This document shows positions 35,715-44,969 of a stretch of DNA of 64,000 bases, in pieces. Below the pieces are notes generated by a model. It did no database searches, was not told where the DNA came from, and saw nothing but the letters and a program-made list of their open reading frames with translations. Location of the stretch: assembly GCF_030284385.1 (NCBI RefSeq), contig NZ_CP127221.1, positions 744,001 to 808,000 on the forward strand. Reading direction: 5' to 3'. Position numbers and translations under genes: made by a program. This DNA is from Altererythrobacter rubellus. GTDB taxonomy: Bacteria; Pseudomonadota; Alphaproteobacteria; Sphingomonadales; Sphingomonadaceae. How positions within the stretch are numbered: position 1 is the first letter of the stretch; every line of letters begins with the position of its first letter.

Positions 35715-36520
35715 TCCGCGCAGCAGCATTTGCGCTCGCTCTTGCAACGGCAACGCTGGCAACTACCCCGGCGATGGCTGATGATCCGCGTCTGGTTGAG
35801 CTGGAATATGATCCAGCACAAGTCGTGCGCATCAATGGCAAGGCGCGTGTCCAGGCGACAATCATGTTCGCTGAAGACGAAGTGATCGAGAATGTCGCGA
35901 TCGGGGATTCGCAAAGCTGGCAAGTCACGCCCAACAAGCGGGCGAACCTACTGTTCGTGAAGCCATTGGCCGATAATGCCGTGACCAATCTGACCGTTGT
36001 CACCAGCCAGCGAACTTACCTGTTCGATCTGGTTGCGAGCCCGCGCAATCGCCCGGTCTATGTCATGAGCTTCCGCTATCCGGAACTCGAAGCGGCTAAG
36101 GCTGCTGCTGCCGAACTGGAAGCGCGCCGTCAGGCAAATGCCAGCGAGATGGCGGCAGCCACCGATCCTTTCGCAGTGCTTGATCCCGCTGATCTCAATT
36201 TCGCATGGGACAAGCGCGGGGATGCCAGCCTGCATCCGGTACGCGCTTTTGACGATGGCCGTGCCACATTCCTAAGTTGGCCGACTGATCGGGCGGTGCC
36301 CGCCATATTGATCACGGATTCAGAGGGAACTGAAGGGCCGGTGAATTTCACCGTGCGCGGCGAGACAATCGTGGTTCAGGCGGTGCCGCGCCAGATTGTG
36401 CTCAGGCATGGCGAAGAATCCGCTCTTTTGATCAACAACGGCCCGGTCCGCCCGTCGCCGCCGCTACGTGATGAGCCGGCGCTCGCTCAGATCGAAGCTG
36501 AAGCGCGGGAGAACAACTGA
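35711..36520 (+). CDS. virB9: VirB9/TrbG-like outer-membrane complex protein
   Basis: A 269-residue exported protein (cleavage near TPAMADD, about residue 23). The mature N-terminal domain starts PRLVELEYDPAQVVRING, the usual VirB9 start, and the C-terminal domain carries DDGRATFLSWP with VVQAVPRQIVLRHGEES. VirB9 with VirB10 and the lipoprotein VirB7 makes the outer-membrane core. It overlaps virB6 by 4 bases, leaving no room for the virB8 gene that normally comes just before it. Confidence 0.92.
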   Translation: MIRAAAFALALATATLATTPAMADDPRLVELEYDPAQVVRINGKARVQATIMFAEDEVIENVAIGDSQSWQVTPNKRANLLFVKPLADNAVTNLTVVTSQRTYLFDLVASPRNRPVYVMSFRYPELEAAKAAAAELEARRQANASEMAAATDPFAVLDPADLNFAWDKRGDASLHPVRAFDDGRATFLSWPTDRAVPAILITDSEGTEGPVNFTVRGETIVVQAVPRQIVLRHGEESALLINNGPVRPSPPLRDEPALAQIEAEARENN

Positions 36521-37599
36521 TGCGTTTGGCCAGCCAAGTTACGGGCAAAGATCCGCGCGATCAGGAGTCAGCTGAAATTCTCGATCTGGCTAGCCGCACA
36601 GCTTATCCAGCGGTAGCTCAACAAAAACCGGGCTCGGATGCCTTGGGGCTCGCCGCTGGTGTCGCCATTGTTGCCGGGCTTGGTGCAGTCGCATTCTGGG
36701 CGATGACATCGGCGGAACTGGAGGAACAGCCAGCTTTGTCCGCTGATCCCACCCCTGTTGCCCCGGCGCCTCAAGAAGTCGAAGCACCAGAACCTGTGCA
36801 AGCGGTGCCGCCGCCAATTGTTGTACCAGAACCCATTGATGAGAGCGGAGCGGCTGTCGCAATAGCACCAAGCACGAATCCATACTCCAGTCCGACGGTG
36901 GTGTTCGATTCGAGCGCGGCCGGAAATGCGGTAGAGGCTGTTGCGCCAGACGCGGCCGTTGCGACAGGCTCGGCATCGCCGGCATCGACAGGCAATTCAG
37001 CCGCCGACTTCGCGAGCCGCATTGGCGGCGTTGGCGGCGCGCCTGCGCAAGCAACGCCGATGACCAACCCGTCCACCACGGTCACGCAAGGCACGTTGAT
37101 CCCGGCAATCCTTGAGACTGCAATCGACACAGATGTTCCGGGATTTGTCCGTGCAGTCGTGAGCGAGGATGTGCGTAGCTTTGACGGCACACGCATTCTG
37201 GTTCCACGATCATCACGGCTCGTCGGGCAATACCAATCCGGTCTGCAAGGCGGACAAAAGCGTGCCTTTGTTATTTGGACGCGGCTGATCCGCCCAGACG
37301 GCGCTTCGGTCAATCTCGCATCGCCTGCTGTCGGCTTCGATGGCACCACCGGGCTTGAAGGCGATGTGAATTCGAATTTCTTCGGCCGCTTCGGTTCTGC
37401 ACTTCTGCTATCCGTGGTCGATGGCCTCGCTGCGGTTGCATCAGGGGGTGCGTCTGTCGTGCTGGGCGGTGGCAGCTCGGCGGCAGCAGCGGCGATTGAG
37501 CAGGACGGCAAGATCGGCCCGACAGTCCGCGTCCGCCAGGGTGAACCAATCCGCGTATTTACATCGCGAGATCTGGATTTCTCTCAGGTTCCGAATTGA
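36520..37599 (+). CDS. virB10: VirB10/TrbI-like core-complex protein
   Basis: A 359-residue bitopic protein: a short cytoplasmic N-terminus, one membrane segment at about 41-62, a proline-rich periplasmic stretch (about 70-115) and a C-terminal VirB10 beta-barrel domain with GTLIPAILETAIDTDVPG, GTRILVPRSSRLVGQYQSG and the final GEPIRVFTSRDLDFS. It spans both membranes and passes ATP-energy signals to the outer complex. It overlaps virB9 and virB11 at both ends. Confidence 0.95.
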   Translation: MRLASQVTGKDPRDQESAEILDLASRTAYPAVAQQKPGSDALGLAAGVAIVAGLGAVAFWAMTSAELEEQPALSADPTPVAPAPQEVEAPEPVQAVPPPIVVPEPIDESGAAVAIAPSTNPYSSPTVVFDSSAAGNAVEAVAPDAAVATGSASPASTGNSAADFASRIGGVGGAPAQATPMTNPSTTVTQGTLIPAILETAIDTDVPGFVRAVVSEDVRSFDGTRILVPRSSRLVGQYQSGLQGGQKRAFVIWTRLIRPDGASVNLASPAVGFDGTTGLEGDVNSNFFGRFGSALLLSVVDGLAAVASGGASVVLGGGSSAAAAAIEQDGKIGPTVRVRQGEPIRVFTSRDLDFSQVPN

Positions 37600-38612
37600 G
37601 CGAAAAGACGATGTCCGCTGAAGTCCATCCTTTGCCGAATGACGTTAAGGCGCCTGCGGGTGAGCACAGTGTGTATCTGGAGGCGTATTTGGCGCCGTTC
37701 CGGCAATGGTTGGATCGCGACACAATAACCGAGATTATGGTCAATCGCCCGGGCGAAGTATGGATCGAAGATGCCACAGATCCCGGAATGAAGCGGGTCG
37801 AAACGCCTGACATCGATGATGCGCTTGTTCAGCGGCTTGCGGAGCAGGTTGCGCGGGTAAGCCACCAGGGGATCAACCGCGAACACCCATTGCTGGGCGC
37901 AACATTGCCGGATGGCGCGCGTATCCAGTTTTGCGGTCCGCCGGCGGCGCGTAAGCACTGGACGATGGCGATCCGCCGTCATCGCCGGCTCGATTTACCG
38001 CTAGACGCCTATGATGCCGGACCGCTTTCCAAACCTGTGCCCCCGCAAATGCCTGACCCGCAAGCTGAGCCAATCGCCTATCTCCGTGAAGCGATCCGCC
38101 AAAGGCGAACAATTCTGATCTCAGGCGGCACAAGCACAGGCAAGACGACTTTCCTCAACGCCATGTTGAAGGAAATCCCGCGCGATGAACGCGTGGTTCT
38201 GGTGGAGGATACACCGGAACTGAAACTGCCGGGAGAGAACGGTGTCGGGCTTGTCGCTGTGAAGGGCGAACTGGGTGAAGCCAAGGTGTCCGCCAACGAA
38301 TTGTTGCAAGCCGCGCTGCGATTGCGCCCGGACCGGATCGTCTTGGGCGAGCTACGTGGCCAGGAAAGCGTAAGTTTCCTGCGTGCTATCAACACTGGTC
38401 ACCCGGGCAGCTTTTCTACGATCCACGCCAACAGTCTGCGCGGTGCGTTGGAACAATTGTCGCTAATGGTCATGCAGACCGGTATCGGCCTTACGCGCAG
38501 CGATACGATTGCCTACGCAGCTTCTGTAATTGATGTGATTGTTCAGCTTGGCCGCGATGGGACCGGCAAGCGCGGGATTACGGAAATTGCTGATAGCAGC
38601 TCGCTTATCTGA
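37596..38612 (+). CDS. virB11: VirB11-type secretion ATPase
   Basis: A 338-residue hexameric traffic ATPase. Walker A is GGTSTGKT at about 177-184, followed by the Asp box (RVVLVEDTPELKL), Walker B DRIVLGELRG and the His box GHPGSFSTIHANS. I use a TTG at 37596 that overlaps the virB10 stop; an ATG at 37611 is the alternative. It is the last gene of the virB operon, and ppk1 begins 42 bases later on the same strand. Confidence 0.95.
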   Translation: MSEKTMSAEVHPLPNDVKAPAGEHSVYLEAYLAPFRQWLDRDTITEIMVNRPGEVWIEDATDPGMKRVETPDIDDALVQRLAEQVARVSHQGINREHPLLGATLPDGARIQFCGPPAARKHWTMAIRRHRRLDLPLDAYDAGPLSKPVPPQMPDPQAEPIAYLREAIRQRRTILISGGTSTGKTTFLNAMLKEIPRDERVVLVEDTPELKLPGENGVGLVAVKGELGEAKVSANELLQAALRLRPDRIVLGELRGQESVSFLRAINTGHPGSFSTIHANSLRGALEQLSLMVMQTGIGLTRSDTIAYAASVIDVIVQLGRDGTGKRGITEIADSSSLI

Positions 38613-38654
38613 ATCCTTCGACAATGTATCGTGCGGGAGTTAGAACAGACCACC

Positions 38655-40808
38655 ATGGGCAGCGAACCGGTCAATCTACAACAAAGCCGTCCCGCGGCGA
38701 CCAGCGGCGATCTCTATTTCAACAGGGAACTGAGCTGGCTGGCGTTTAACGAGCGCGTTCTCGCAGAAGCGAGCAATCCGAACTATCCGCTGCTGGAACG
38801 CCTTCGGTTCCTGGCGATCTCCGGAAGCAATCTTGATGAATTCGTGATGATCCGCGTTGCCGGCCTTGCGGGACAGGTGCAGCGCGGGATTGAACGCCTG
38901 TCGATTGATGGCAGCACGCCATCGCAGCAGCTTGCCGCGGTTAGAGAGCGGGTCGTGCGGCTTTCGCTCACTCAGGAGAAGACCTGGCGAGAGCTGCATG
39001 AGCAATTGTCCGCCAACGGCATCCATGTGGCTGACGAGCACCGCATCTCGCCCGATGCAATTGATTGGCTCGAGACATACTTCCTCGAGGAAATTATGCC
39101 GGTTCTCACACCGCAGGCGCTGGATCCGGCCCATCCGTTTCCATTTGTCACCAATGGCGGCTTGGGCCTTCTCTTCACGCTCACACGGCAAGCAGATGAT
39201 GAGCAAGTTATCGAAATGGTCTTGATCCCGCCTGCTTTGCCTCGATTTGTGCAGGTTCCGGGCGACGATGCGTTGTTTATCTCTGTCGCTAGCCTGATTT
39301 GCCGTTTCGCCGATCATGTATTTCCCGGTTTTACGATCGAAGGCGACGGGTTGTTCCGTGTGCTGCGTGACAGCGACATAGAGATCGAGGAAGAAGCCGA
39401 AGACCTTGTCCGCACATTCCGCAGCGCAATCCAGCGCCGGCGCAGAGGGCGTGTGATCCAACTCGAACTGGAAGAGGATTTCGATCCCGTTGCCGAGCAG
39501 GTCCTGCTCGAACAATTGGGCGTGTCCGATGCGATGGTAATGAGGACCGATGGTATTATCGGGATGAGTTCATTGAGCGAGATTGTGGCCGCGGACCGGC
39601 GCGATCTCAAATTCGAAAGCTATAACCCTCGTTATCCTGAACGCATTCGGGAACACGATGGTGACTGTTTCGCTGCCATCCGCGAGAAAGACATCGTCAT
39701 CCACCACCCTTATGAAAGCTTTGAAGTGGTGGTGGACTTCATCCGGCAGGCCGCGGCAGATCCGGATGTCGTGGCGATCAAGCAAACACTCTATCGTGCA
39801 GGCAACCAGTCGGCCATTATCAGCGCGCTCATAGCTGCTGCAGAAGAAGGCAAATCGGTTACCGCGGTGGTTGAGATCAAAGCGCGATTTGATGAAGAGC
39901 AAAACCTGATGTGGGCGAGCAAGCTGGAGCGCGCCGGGGTCCAGGTGATTTACGGCTTCGTCGACTGGAAAACACACGCGAAGGTTGCGATGGTCGTGCG
40001 GCGCGAGGAAGATGGGTTCCGCACTTATTGCCACTTTGGAACGGGTAATTATCACCCGGTTACCACCCGCACCTATACCGACCTCAGCTTCTTTACCGCT
40101 GAACCGGAATTCAGCCGCGATGCGGCAAAGCTTTTCAACTTTGTAAGCGGCTATGTTGAACCGCGCAGTACAGAAGCGCTGGTCATATCACCCATCCATT
40201 TGCGCGATCATCTGTACGGATTGATTGATGCAGAGATTGCAAACGCACTCGCGGGGAAGCCAGCAGCGATTTGGGGGAAATGCAATCAGATCACTGATCA
40301 GGACATGATCGCCAAGCTCTATGAAGCGAGCCAGGCCGGTGTCGAGATAGAGCTGATCGTGCGCGGTATTTGTTGTTTGCGCCCTGGCGTTGCCGGGGTC
40401 AGCGATAACATCCGCGTCAAATCGATCATCGGACGCTTTCTGGAGCATGGACGAATTTACGCGTTCGCCAATGGACATGCGATGCCAAGCAGCAATGCAA
40501 AAGTCTACATTTCCTCAGCTGATTTAATGGAACGTAATCTTGATCGACGTGTCGAGGCCCTAATCCCGATCAGAAACCGCACCGTGCATGATCAGGTTCT
40601 GCAACAGGTGTTGCTTGCCAATGTTCTTGATAGCGAACAAAGCTGGTGGCTGCGCGAAGACGGCGAATATCTGCGAGCCGAAACCCCTGATAAACCCTTC
40701 AACTGTCACCATTACTTCATGACCAACCCTTCTTTGTCGGGCCGGGGTGATGCGCTGGATCCGGACGCAGTACCAAAGCTTTCCTTGCGCAAGGGGCGCG
40801 ACGCATGA
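38655..40808 (+). CDS. ppk1: Polyphosphate kinase 1
   Basis: A 717-residue Ppk1 that makes polyphosphate from ATP at the inner membrane face. It starts with YFNRELSWLAFNERVLAEA, and includes FVTNGGLGLLFTL, KQTLYRAGNQSAII, KARFDEEQNL, the KTHAKV motif with the autophosphorylated histidine, and FLEHGRIYAF with the second conserved histidine. The start is uncertain between ATG 38655 (no clear ribosome site) and GTG 38631. Its stop overlaps the ppx start (ATGA), so synthesis and breakdown enzymes are made together. Confidence 0.94.
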   Translation: MGSEPVNLQQSRPAATSGDLYFNRELSWLAFNERVLAEASNPNYPLLERLRFLAISGSNLDEFVMIRVAGLAGQVQRGIERLSIDGSTPSQQLAAVRERVVRLSLTQEKTWRELHEQLSANGIHVADEHRISPDAIDWLETYFLEEIMPVLTPQALDPAHPFPFVTNGGLGLLFTLTRQADDEQVIEMVLIPPALPRFVQVPGDDALFISVASLICRFADHVFPGFTIEGDGLFRVLRDSDIEIEEEAEDLVRTFRSAIQRRRRGRVIQLELEEDFDPVAEQVLLEQLGVSDAMVMRTDGIIGMSSLSEIVAADRRDLKFESYNPRYPERIREHDGDCFAAIREKDIVIHHPYESFEVVVDFIRQAAADPDVVAIKQTLYRAGNQSAIISALIAAAEEGKSVTAVVEIKARFDEEQNLMWASKLERAGVQVIYGFVDWKTHAKVAMVVRREEDGFRTYCHFGTGNYHPVTTRTYTDLSFFTAEPEFSRDAAKLFNFVSGYVEPRSTEALVISPIHLRDHLYGLIDAEIANALAGKPAAIWGKCNQITDQDMIAKLYEASQAGVEIELIVRGICCLRPGVAGVSDNIRVKSIIGRFLEHGRIYAFANGHAMPSSNAKVYISSADLMERNLDRRVEALIPIRNRTVHDQVLQQVLLANVLDSEQSWWLREDGEYLRAETPDKPFNCHHYFMTNPSLSGRGDALDPDAVPKLSLRKGRDA

Positions 40809-42370
40809 GTTCGACGCGGCGGCGCAGCGACCGGGCGGGCAGCTTCTCGGGCAATGCGGCAGAGCGTGCAATTATCGACATCGGGTCCAATACTGTTCGA
40901 TTGGTTGTTTATGGCGGGACTATGCGGGCGCCGGTTACGCTGTTGAACGAAAAGGTTGCTGCGCAGCTGGGGCGCGAAATCAAAGCGACCGGACGGTTGG
41001 CGCAGGATTCGATTGACCTGGCTATGCGCGGGCTAAAACGTTTTGCCCTGCTTCTTGAAGATTTGGGTGTCGACGATGTCGAAACGGTAGCGACAGCAGC
41101 TTCGCGTGATGCTGAAAACGGGCCGGAGTTTCTGGAAGAAGTGCGGGCGCTTGGTTTTGCGCCCAAGCTTCTGGCTGGCGAAGAAGAGGCTGAGGTCAGC
41201 GCCCAGGGGGTGATAGGGGCATTTCCCGGAGCCGAAGGAGTGGTTGCCGATCTGGGCGGGGGCAGTCTTGAACTGATCCGCGTTGCTGGCGGAGCAAGCG
41301 AGGGTGCCACCACATTCCCGCTTGGTACTTTGCGGCTGCGTGAATATCGCGAAGACAGCGACAACGGGGTCGTGGCTATGCGGCAACGCCTGGCCGGCAA
41401 GCTGAAAGACGGCGGGTGGAGCAAGCGCATCAATTCCCCGCTGTATCTGGTTGGTGGTACCTGGCGCGCGATGGCTGTCTACGCGATGGAAATGCGCAAG
41501 TTTCCTTTGACTGACCCGCACGCACTTGAGCTGAGCCGGCAACAGGTGCTGGCCCTGGCCCGAAAGCTGGCGCAAGAGGATCCGGACAACCTCAAGCGGG
41601 TTCCACGTATCACGGCGATGCGCTCGGAAATCCTTCCGCACGCAGCGGTGCTGTTGCAAGCACTCCTGCGAACACTCAAGCCAGAGACGGTCGTTTTCTC
41701 ATCCTGGGGACTTCGCGAAGGGCTGATCTATTCACGCCTTGCTGAACACATGCGTGCGCAGGATCCACTATTGGCCGGGGTGTCGCACTTTGCGGCGTCG
41801 CGCGGCGCACCACCTCAATTGGCGACCCGGATTGCGGGCTGGGCATCGGAAGCCGTGCCGACCGGCGATTCCGGCAGCGAACGGCTGCGCCTTTCTGCAA
41901 CAATGCTGGCTCTGGCCGGTATGCAGATTGAACCTAACCTGCGCGTTCCGCTGGCAATCGACTGGGCATTGCACAAGCGCTGGCTTGCGGTCGACGCGGA
42001 AGGGCGCGCGATGATGGCGGCAACGTTGGCGGCAAACGGTAACCAGCTCGATCTGCCAAAGCAGCTTATGCTTCTTGCTTCGCGCGAGGCGCTCGAAGAA
42101 GCAATCTGCTGGGGACTTGGGATCCGCCTTGCGCGAAGAATTGGTGCCCGCTCACCCAAATCACTGCAAGTCAGCCGTCTCTTGCGAGATGAAGACAGGC
42201 TGGTTTTGCGGCTGCAGGAAAGCCATCGTGATCTTTATGGCATACCGGTTGAGAAAGACCTGAAGCTGTTGGCAGAGCGCCTGCAACTGGAACCGGAGGT
42301 CGAGATTGTGCCTGACGGCACAGTTTGGGAAACTGCGGTGGAAGATGACTGGTTCGAAGCCGTTCAATAG
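40805..42370 (+). CDS. ppx: Exopolyphosphatase (Ppx/GppA family)
   Basis: A 521-residue ASKHA-fold phosphatase that removes terminal phosphates from polyphosphate, or from pppGpp in GppA members. Motifs are IIDIGSNTVRLVVYGG near residue 20 and VVADLGGGSLELIRV near 145, plus an HD-like C-terminal extension (about 320-515), longer than in minimal Ppx2 forms. It overlaps ppk1 by 4 bases. The divergence of sense ends at 42370, where yhhQ converges (3-base gap). Confidence 0.93.
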   Translation: MSSTRRRSDRAGSFSGNAAERAIIDIGSNTVRLVVYGGTMRAPVTLLNEKVAAQLGREIKATGRLAQDSIDLAMRGLKRFALLLEDLGVDDVETVATAASRDAENGPEFLEEVRALGFAPKLLAGEEEAEVSAQGVIGAFPGAEGVVADLGGGSLELIRVAGGASEGATTFPLGTLRLREYREDSDNGVVAMRQRLAGKLKDGGWSKRINSPLYLVGGTWRAMAVYAMEMRKFPLTDPHALELSRQQVLALARKLAQEDPDNLKRVPRITAMRSEILPHAAVLLQALLRTLKPETVVFSSWGLREGLIYSRLAEHMRAQDPLLAGVSHFAASRGAPPQLATRIAGWASEAVPTGDSGSERLRLSATMLALAGMQIEPNLRVPLAIDWALHKRWLAVDAEGRAMMAATLAANGNQLDLPKQLMLLASREALEEAICWGLGIRLARRIGARSPKSLQVSRLLRDEDRLVLRLQESHRDLYGIPVEKDLKLLAERLQLEPEVEIVPDGTVWETAVEDDWFEAVQ

Positions 42371-42373
42371 CCG

Positions 42374-43120
42374 CTAGTCATCGCGTTTTCCGCTGCTTGC
42401 GAACGGGGAGAAGTCCGTTTGCGTATCGTATAGATCGACGCCCTCCGCCGCTTTCAACCGGTTAATCACGATGTAAGTGAACGGGGTAAGCAAAGCTTCC
42501 CACAGCGTTTTAATGATCCATTGCGAGATTACGACCTGGACAAGCGTCTCAGGCGGCCAGCCAGCGAGGCCCCAGAACGCCAATGGATAGAAGATCATGC
42601 TGTCGAGCCCTTGCCCGACCACGGTCGACCCGATGGTGCGCATCCACAAGAATCGCCCCTCCGTCCAGACCTTCATCTTTGCAAGCACATAGGAATTGGC
42701 GAACTCGCCAACCCAGAATGCGGTCATAGAGGCAAGCACAATGCGCCAGCTATTGCCGAACACATTCTCGTAGTCGCTCTGGAATGGCCAGCCATCTGCC
42801 GGGGGCAGGGAGACAACCACCCACGCCATGAACGCCATGAACAGCAATGCGGCAAACCCGGTCCAGATTACGCGGCGCGCCCGAGCATAGCCGTAGACCT
42901 CGGTCAAAACATCGCCGATAATGTAGCTTATCGGAAAGAACAGCACACCTGCGCCAAAGATCCATGATTCGCCGCCGGGTAGAGTGATGTAGCTCGGTTT
43001 ACTGGCGCCGATCAGGTTGGACAGCAGCAGGATCGCGACAAACGCCGCCATGACCAGGTCATAATAGCGGAATGCTTGTGGGGCGGAGTCGCTAGTGACG
43101 CGTTGAGGCGATTTTTCCAT
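42374..43120 (-). CDS. yhhQ: Queuosine-precursor transporter (YhhQ/VUT family)
   Basis: About 248 residues with six hydrophobic segments, matching the VUT family: YYDLVMAAFVAILLLSNLIG, GVLFFPISYIIGDVLTEVYGY, FANSYVLAKMK, and TVVGQGLDSMIFYPLAFWG. E. coli YhhQ imports the queuosine precursors preQ0 and preQ1 for tRNA modification. The start is uncertain between ATG 43120 and ATG 43141 in the same frame. Confidence 0.9.
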   Translation of the reverse strand: MEKSPQRVTSDSAPQAFRYYDLVMAAFVAILLLSNLIGASKPSYITLPGGESWIFGAGVLFFPISYIIGDVLTEVYGYARARRVIWTGFAALLFMAFMAWVVVSLPPADGWPFQSDYENVFGNSWRIVLASMTAFWVGEFANSYVLAKMKVWTEGRFLWMRTIGSTVVGQGLDSMIFYPLAFWGLAGWPPETLVQVVISQWIIKTLWEALLTPFTYIVINRLKAAEGVDLYDTQTDFSPFASSGKRDD

Positions 43121-43181
43121 GGGCGAAAGACCTAACGCCATTTGAACCCGCTGCAAAGCACGCTAATGGCAGTTTCGGCGC

Positions 43182-43258
43182 GCGCCCGTAGCTCATCTGG
43201 ATAGAGCGCGAGACTTCTAATCTTGAGGCAGCAGGTTCGAGTCCTGCCGGGCGCGCCA
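43182..43258 (+). tRNA. tRNA-Arg (anticodon TCT)
   Basis: A full cloverleaf of 77 bases with encoded CCA. The acceptor stem GCGCCCG pairs perfectly with CGGGCGC, the D arm is AGCTCATCTGGATAGAGC, the anticodon stem CGAGA/TCTTG closes the loop CTTCTAA giving TCT (reads AGA), and the T arm has GGTTCGAGTCC. It lies between the divergent yhhQ and the convergent NUDIX gene. Confidence 0.95.
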
Positions 43259-43286
43259 GTTTTCAACACACACCGGCTGGGCGAGG

Positions 43287-44069
43287 CTAGCCCCGCATGA
43301 CGCTGTCCAACGGCTCTCCTGTCACAGGATAGCCGAGATCTTCACCGATCTGGAGCCACGTTTTGCCTTCCAAGTCTTCCATGAACGGCGTGATTGTGCG
43401 CACGGGGATCGCCTCAGCTTGAGCCTTGGCCTCTTCGAAAGTGCTGAAAAGTGCAAGCCGTTCCAGGTTGCGGCGAGTCGGAAAGATGACCTTGATGTCA
43501 CCCTTCTCGGCAGCCTCCAGGGCTCCCTTCGCAGATACCCAGAATAGATGCGTATTCTCAGAAAGGTCAGCAGCAATATCGACCGCCCCGGTTCCCAGAT
43601 TCGCAAGGTAAAACCGCGTGTCATAGACGCGCGGAATACGCTCGTTCTTGGGATACCATCGGGCAAAGGGCGTTAACTGATCGAGATCGAGTTCCCAGCC
43701 GAAGTGGTCAAGCACTGGCGCAAGCTCACCGGTTTCCTGAAGGAAGTGCCGGGCTGCCTGCGCTTTGCTGGCGTCGATATCACCGGAAAGGCCGATAACA
43801 AGGCCGGTCTCTTCCAGAGTTTCGCGAACCACCGCTATCTGATGCGCGGCTTCATCTGGCTCGAGCGACCCGCCCATCATCGCCCCAAGCTCAAAGTCGG
43901 CCGGGTCGACCCGGCCACCGGGGAACACGGCCATGCCGCCGGCAAACACCATTTCGCGACTGCGGATCGTCATCAGGATCTCGGGCGGGCCATCGTCCGG
44001 TCCGTTGCGAAAAATTATGACGGTTGCAGCAGGAATGGCGTCAGGCGCTTGGGTGTCAGGTGTGTTCAT
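43287..44069 (-). CDS. NUDIX hydrolase (NUDT19-like)
   Basis: A protein of about 260 residues. The NUDIX box is present as a widely spaced form: VFPGGRVDPADFE, an insertion, then AVVRETLEETGLVIG with the RExxEE core. A YDTRFYLANL strand is typical of NUDT19/CoA-diphosphatase-like members. They hydrolyse nucleoside diphosphates linked to a variable moiety, maybe CoA esters. The ATG 44069 is preferred; the frame is open to 44099. The 260 bases upstream (44070-44294) hold no gene. Confidence 0.87.
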   Translation of the reverse strand: MNTPDTQAPDAIPAATVIIFRNGPDDGPPEILMTIRSREMVFAGGMAVFPGGRVDPADFELGAMMGGSLEPDEAAHQIAVVRETLEETGLVIGLSGDIDASKAQAARHFLQETGELAPVLDHFGWELDLDQLTPFARWYPKNERIPRVYDTRFYLANLGTGAVDIAADLSENTHLFWVSAKGALEAAEKGDIKVIFPTRRNLERLALFSTFEEAKAQAEAIPVRTITPFMEDLEGKTWLQIGEDLGYPVTGEPLDSVMRG

Positions 44070-44294
44070 CGGCAATCTTATGCGCATAGCGGCAAGCAAT
44101 TGCCACCCAGCAAAATCGCCAAGCTGTCGGAAATTCTAACACTCGAGGGTCGGGTAAGGAATTGGCAACCATCGCAAGACGCGGAAAAGGTCCAATCCGT
44201 GAAACTGGCATGCTCGATGCATAGTAATTGGCATACGAGTTAGTCTTCGTGAATGAGGCAGTGCCGCAGTCTCCCTGGCCCGCTTCCCCGAAAC

Positions 44295-44337
44295 AAAGAA
44301 AGCCGCCCCACTGGTACCCCGGGGCGGCTTTCTTTTT
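44295..44337. terminator. Bidirectional-type terminator downstream of grxD
   Basis: A long perfect stem, AAAGAAAGCCGCCCC (44295-44309) with GGGGCGGCTTTCTTT (44321-44335) and an 11-base loop, flanked by A-rich and T-rich ends on the two sides. It most likely stops the leftward leu-to-grx transcript; it could also work rightward. Confidence 0.88.
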
Positions 44338-44360
44338 GTCCTGGTCGATTGGGTCTGGCT

Positions 44361-44693
44361 TTAGCTGTCTGCTTTCGCCACCTGCTTTTCATCCAGCAGT
44401 TGCTGCAATTCGCCTGCTTCGAACATTTCCATCATGATGTCGCTACCGCCAAGGAATTCACCTTTTACGTAGAGCTGCGGTATGGTTGGCCAGTCAGAGA
44501 AGGCTTTGATCCCCTGACGGATTTCCATGTCCTGCAACACATCCACGCCTTCATAGGCAACGCCGCAGTGATCCAGAATGGCCACGGCGCGGCTGGAAAA
44601 GCCGCATTGCGGGAACAGGGGGGTGCCTTTCATGAACAGGACAACATCGTTGTCATTCACGAGAGTGGAAATGCGTACGTCAGTGTCAGACAT
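44361..44693 (-). CDS. grxD: Monothiol CGFS glutaredoxin
   Basis: A 110-residue Grx4-type protein. The active site is CGFS at residues 30-33, preceded by [13 protein letters not shown], with [19 protein letters not shown] and the C-terminal [12 protein letters not shown] that are fully standard. These proteins bind and pass on [2Fe-2S] clusters, often as a pair with BolA. The start is ATG 44693; the longer open frame is not needed. The bolA gene is 32 bases upstream on the same strand, so the pair is probably one functional unit. Confidence 0.95.
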   Translation of the reverse strand: MSDTDVRISTLVNDNDVVLFMKGTPLFPQCGFSSRAVAILDHCGVAYEGVDVLQDMEIRQGIKAFSDWPTIPQLYVKGEFLGGSDIMMEMFEAGELQQLLDEKQVAKADS

Positions 44694-44725
44694 GGTGGCT
44701 AAAACCTGAAAGTTGAAATTCTTGC

Positions 44726-44965
44726 TCAATCCGAAGTGGGAATTGCGGTCGTCAGTTGCAAGGCATGCAGAACTCCGCCCATACGGCCACCCAAGGCTTC
44801 GTAGACCATCTTGTGTTGCTGGACGCGGTTCTTGCCTGCGAATTGCGGAGCGGTAACCTTGGCTGCCCAATGGTCATTGTCTCCGGCAAGATCAGTCATC
44901 TCCACCACCGCGCCGGGAAGCGCGGCAGTGATCATGCTAGTGATTTCGGATGCCGACATCGGCAT
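44726..44965 (-). CDS. bolA: BolA-family protein
   Basis: A BolA/IbaG-type protein of about 79 residues. The invariant histidine lies in [13 protein letters not shown] (FKGxxxxxRHR type class II in other members), and [12 protein letters not shown] forms the core strand. BolA partners with monothiol glutaredoxin in Fe-S trafficking, and grxD is the next gene. The start is uncertain between ATG 44965 and ATG 44959. It lies 4 bases after the zeta gene. Confidence 0.93.
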   Translation of the reverse strand: MPMSASEITSMITAALPGAVVEMTDLAGDNDHWAAKVTAPQFAGKNRVQQHKMVYEALGGRMGGVLHALQLTTAIPTSD

Positions 44966-44969
44966 GTGA

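Noticed and set aside
44100..44294. Possible small gene or RNA between NUDIX and the terminator
   Set aside because: No RBS-supported frame or convincing fold; I see only spacer there.
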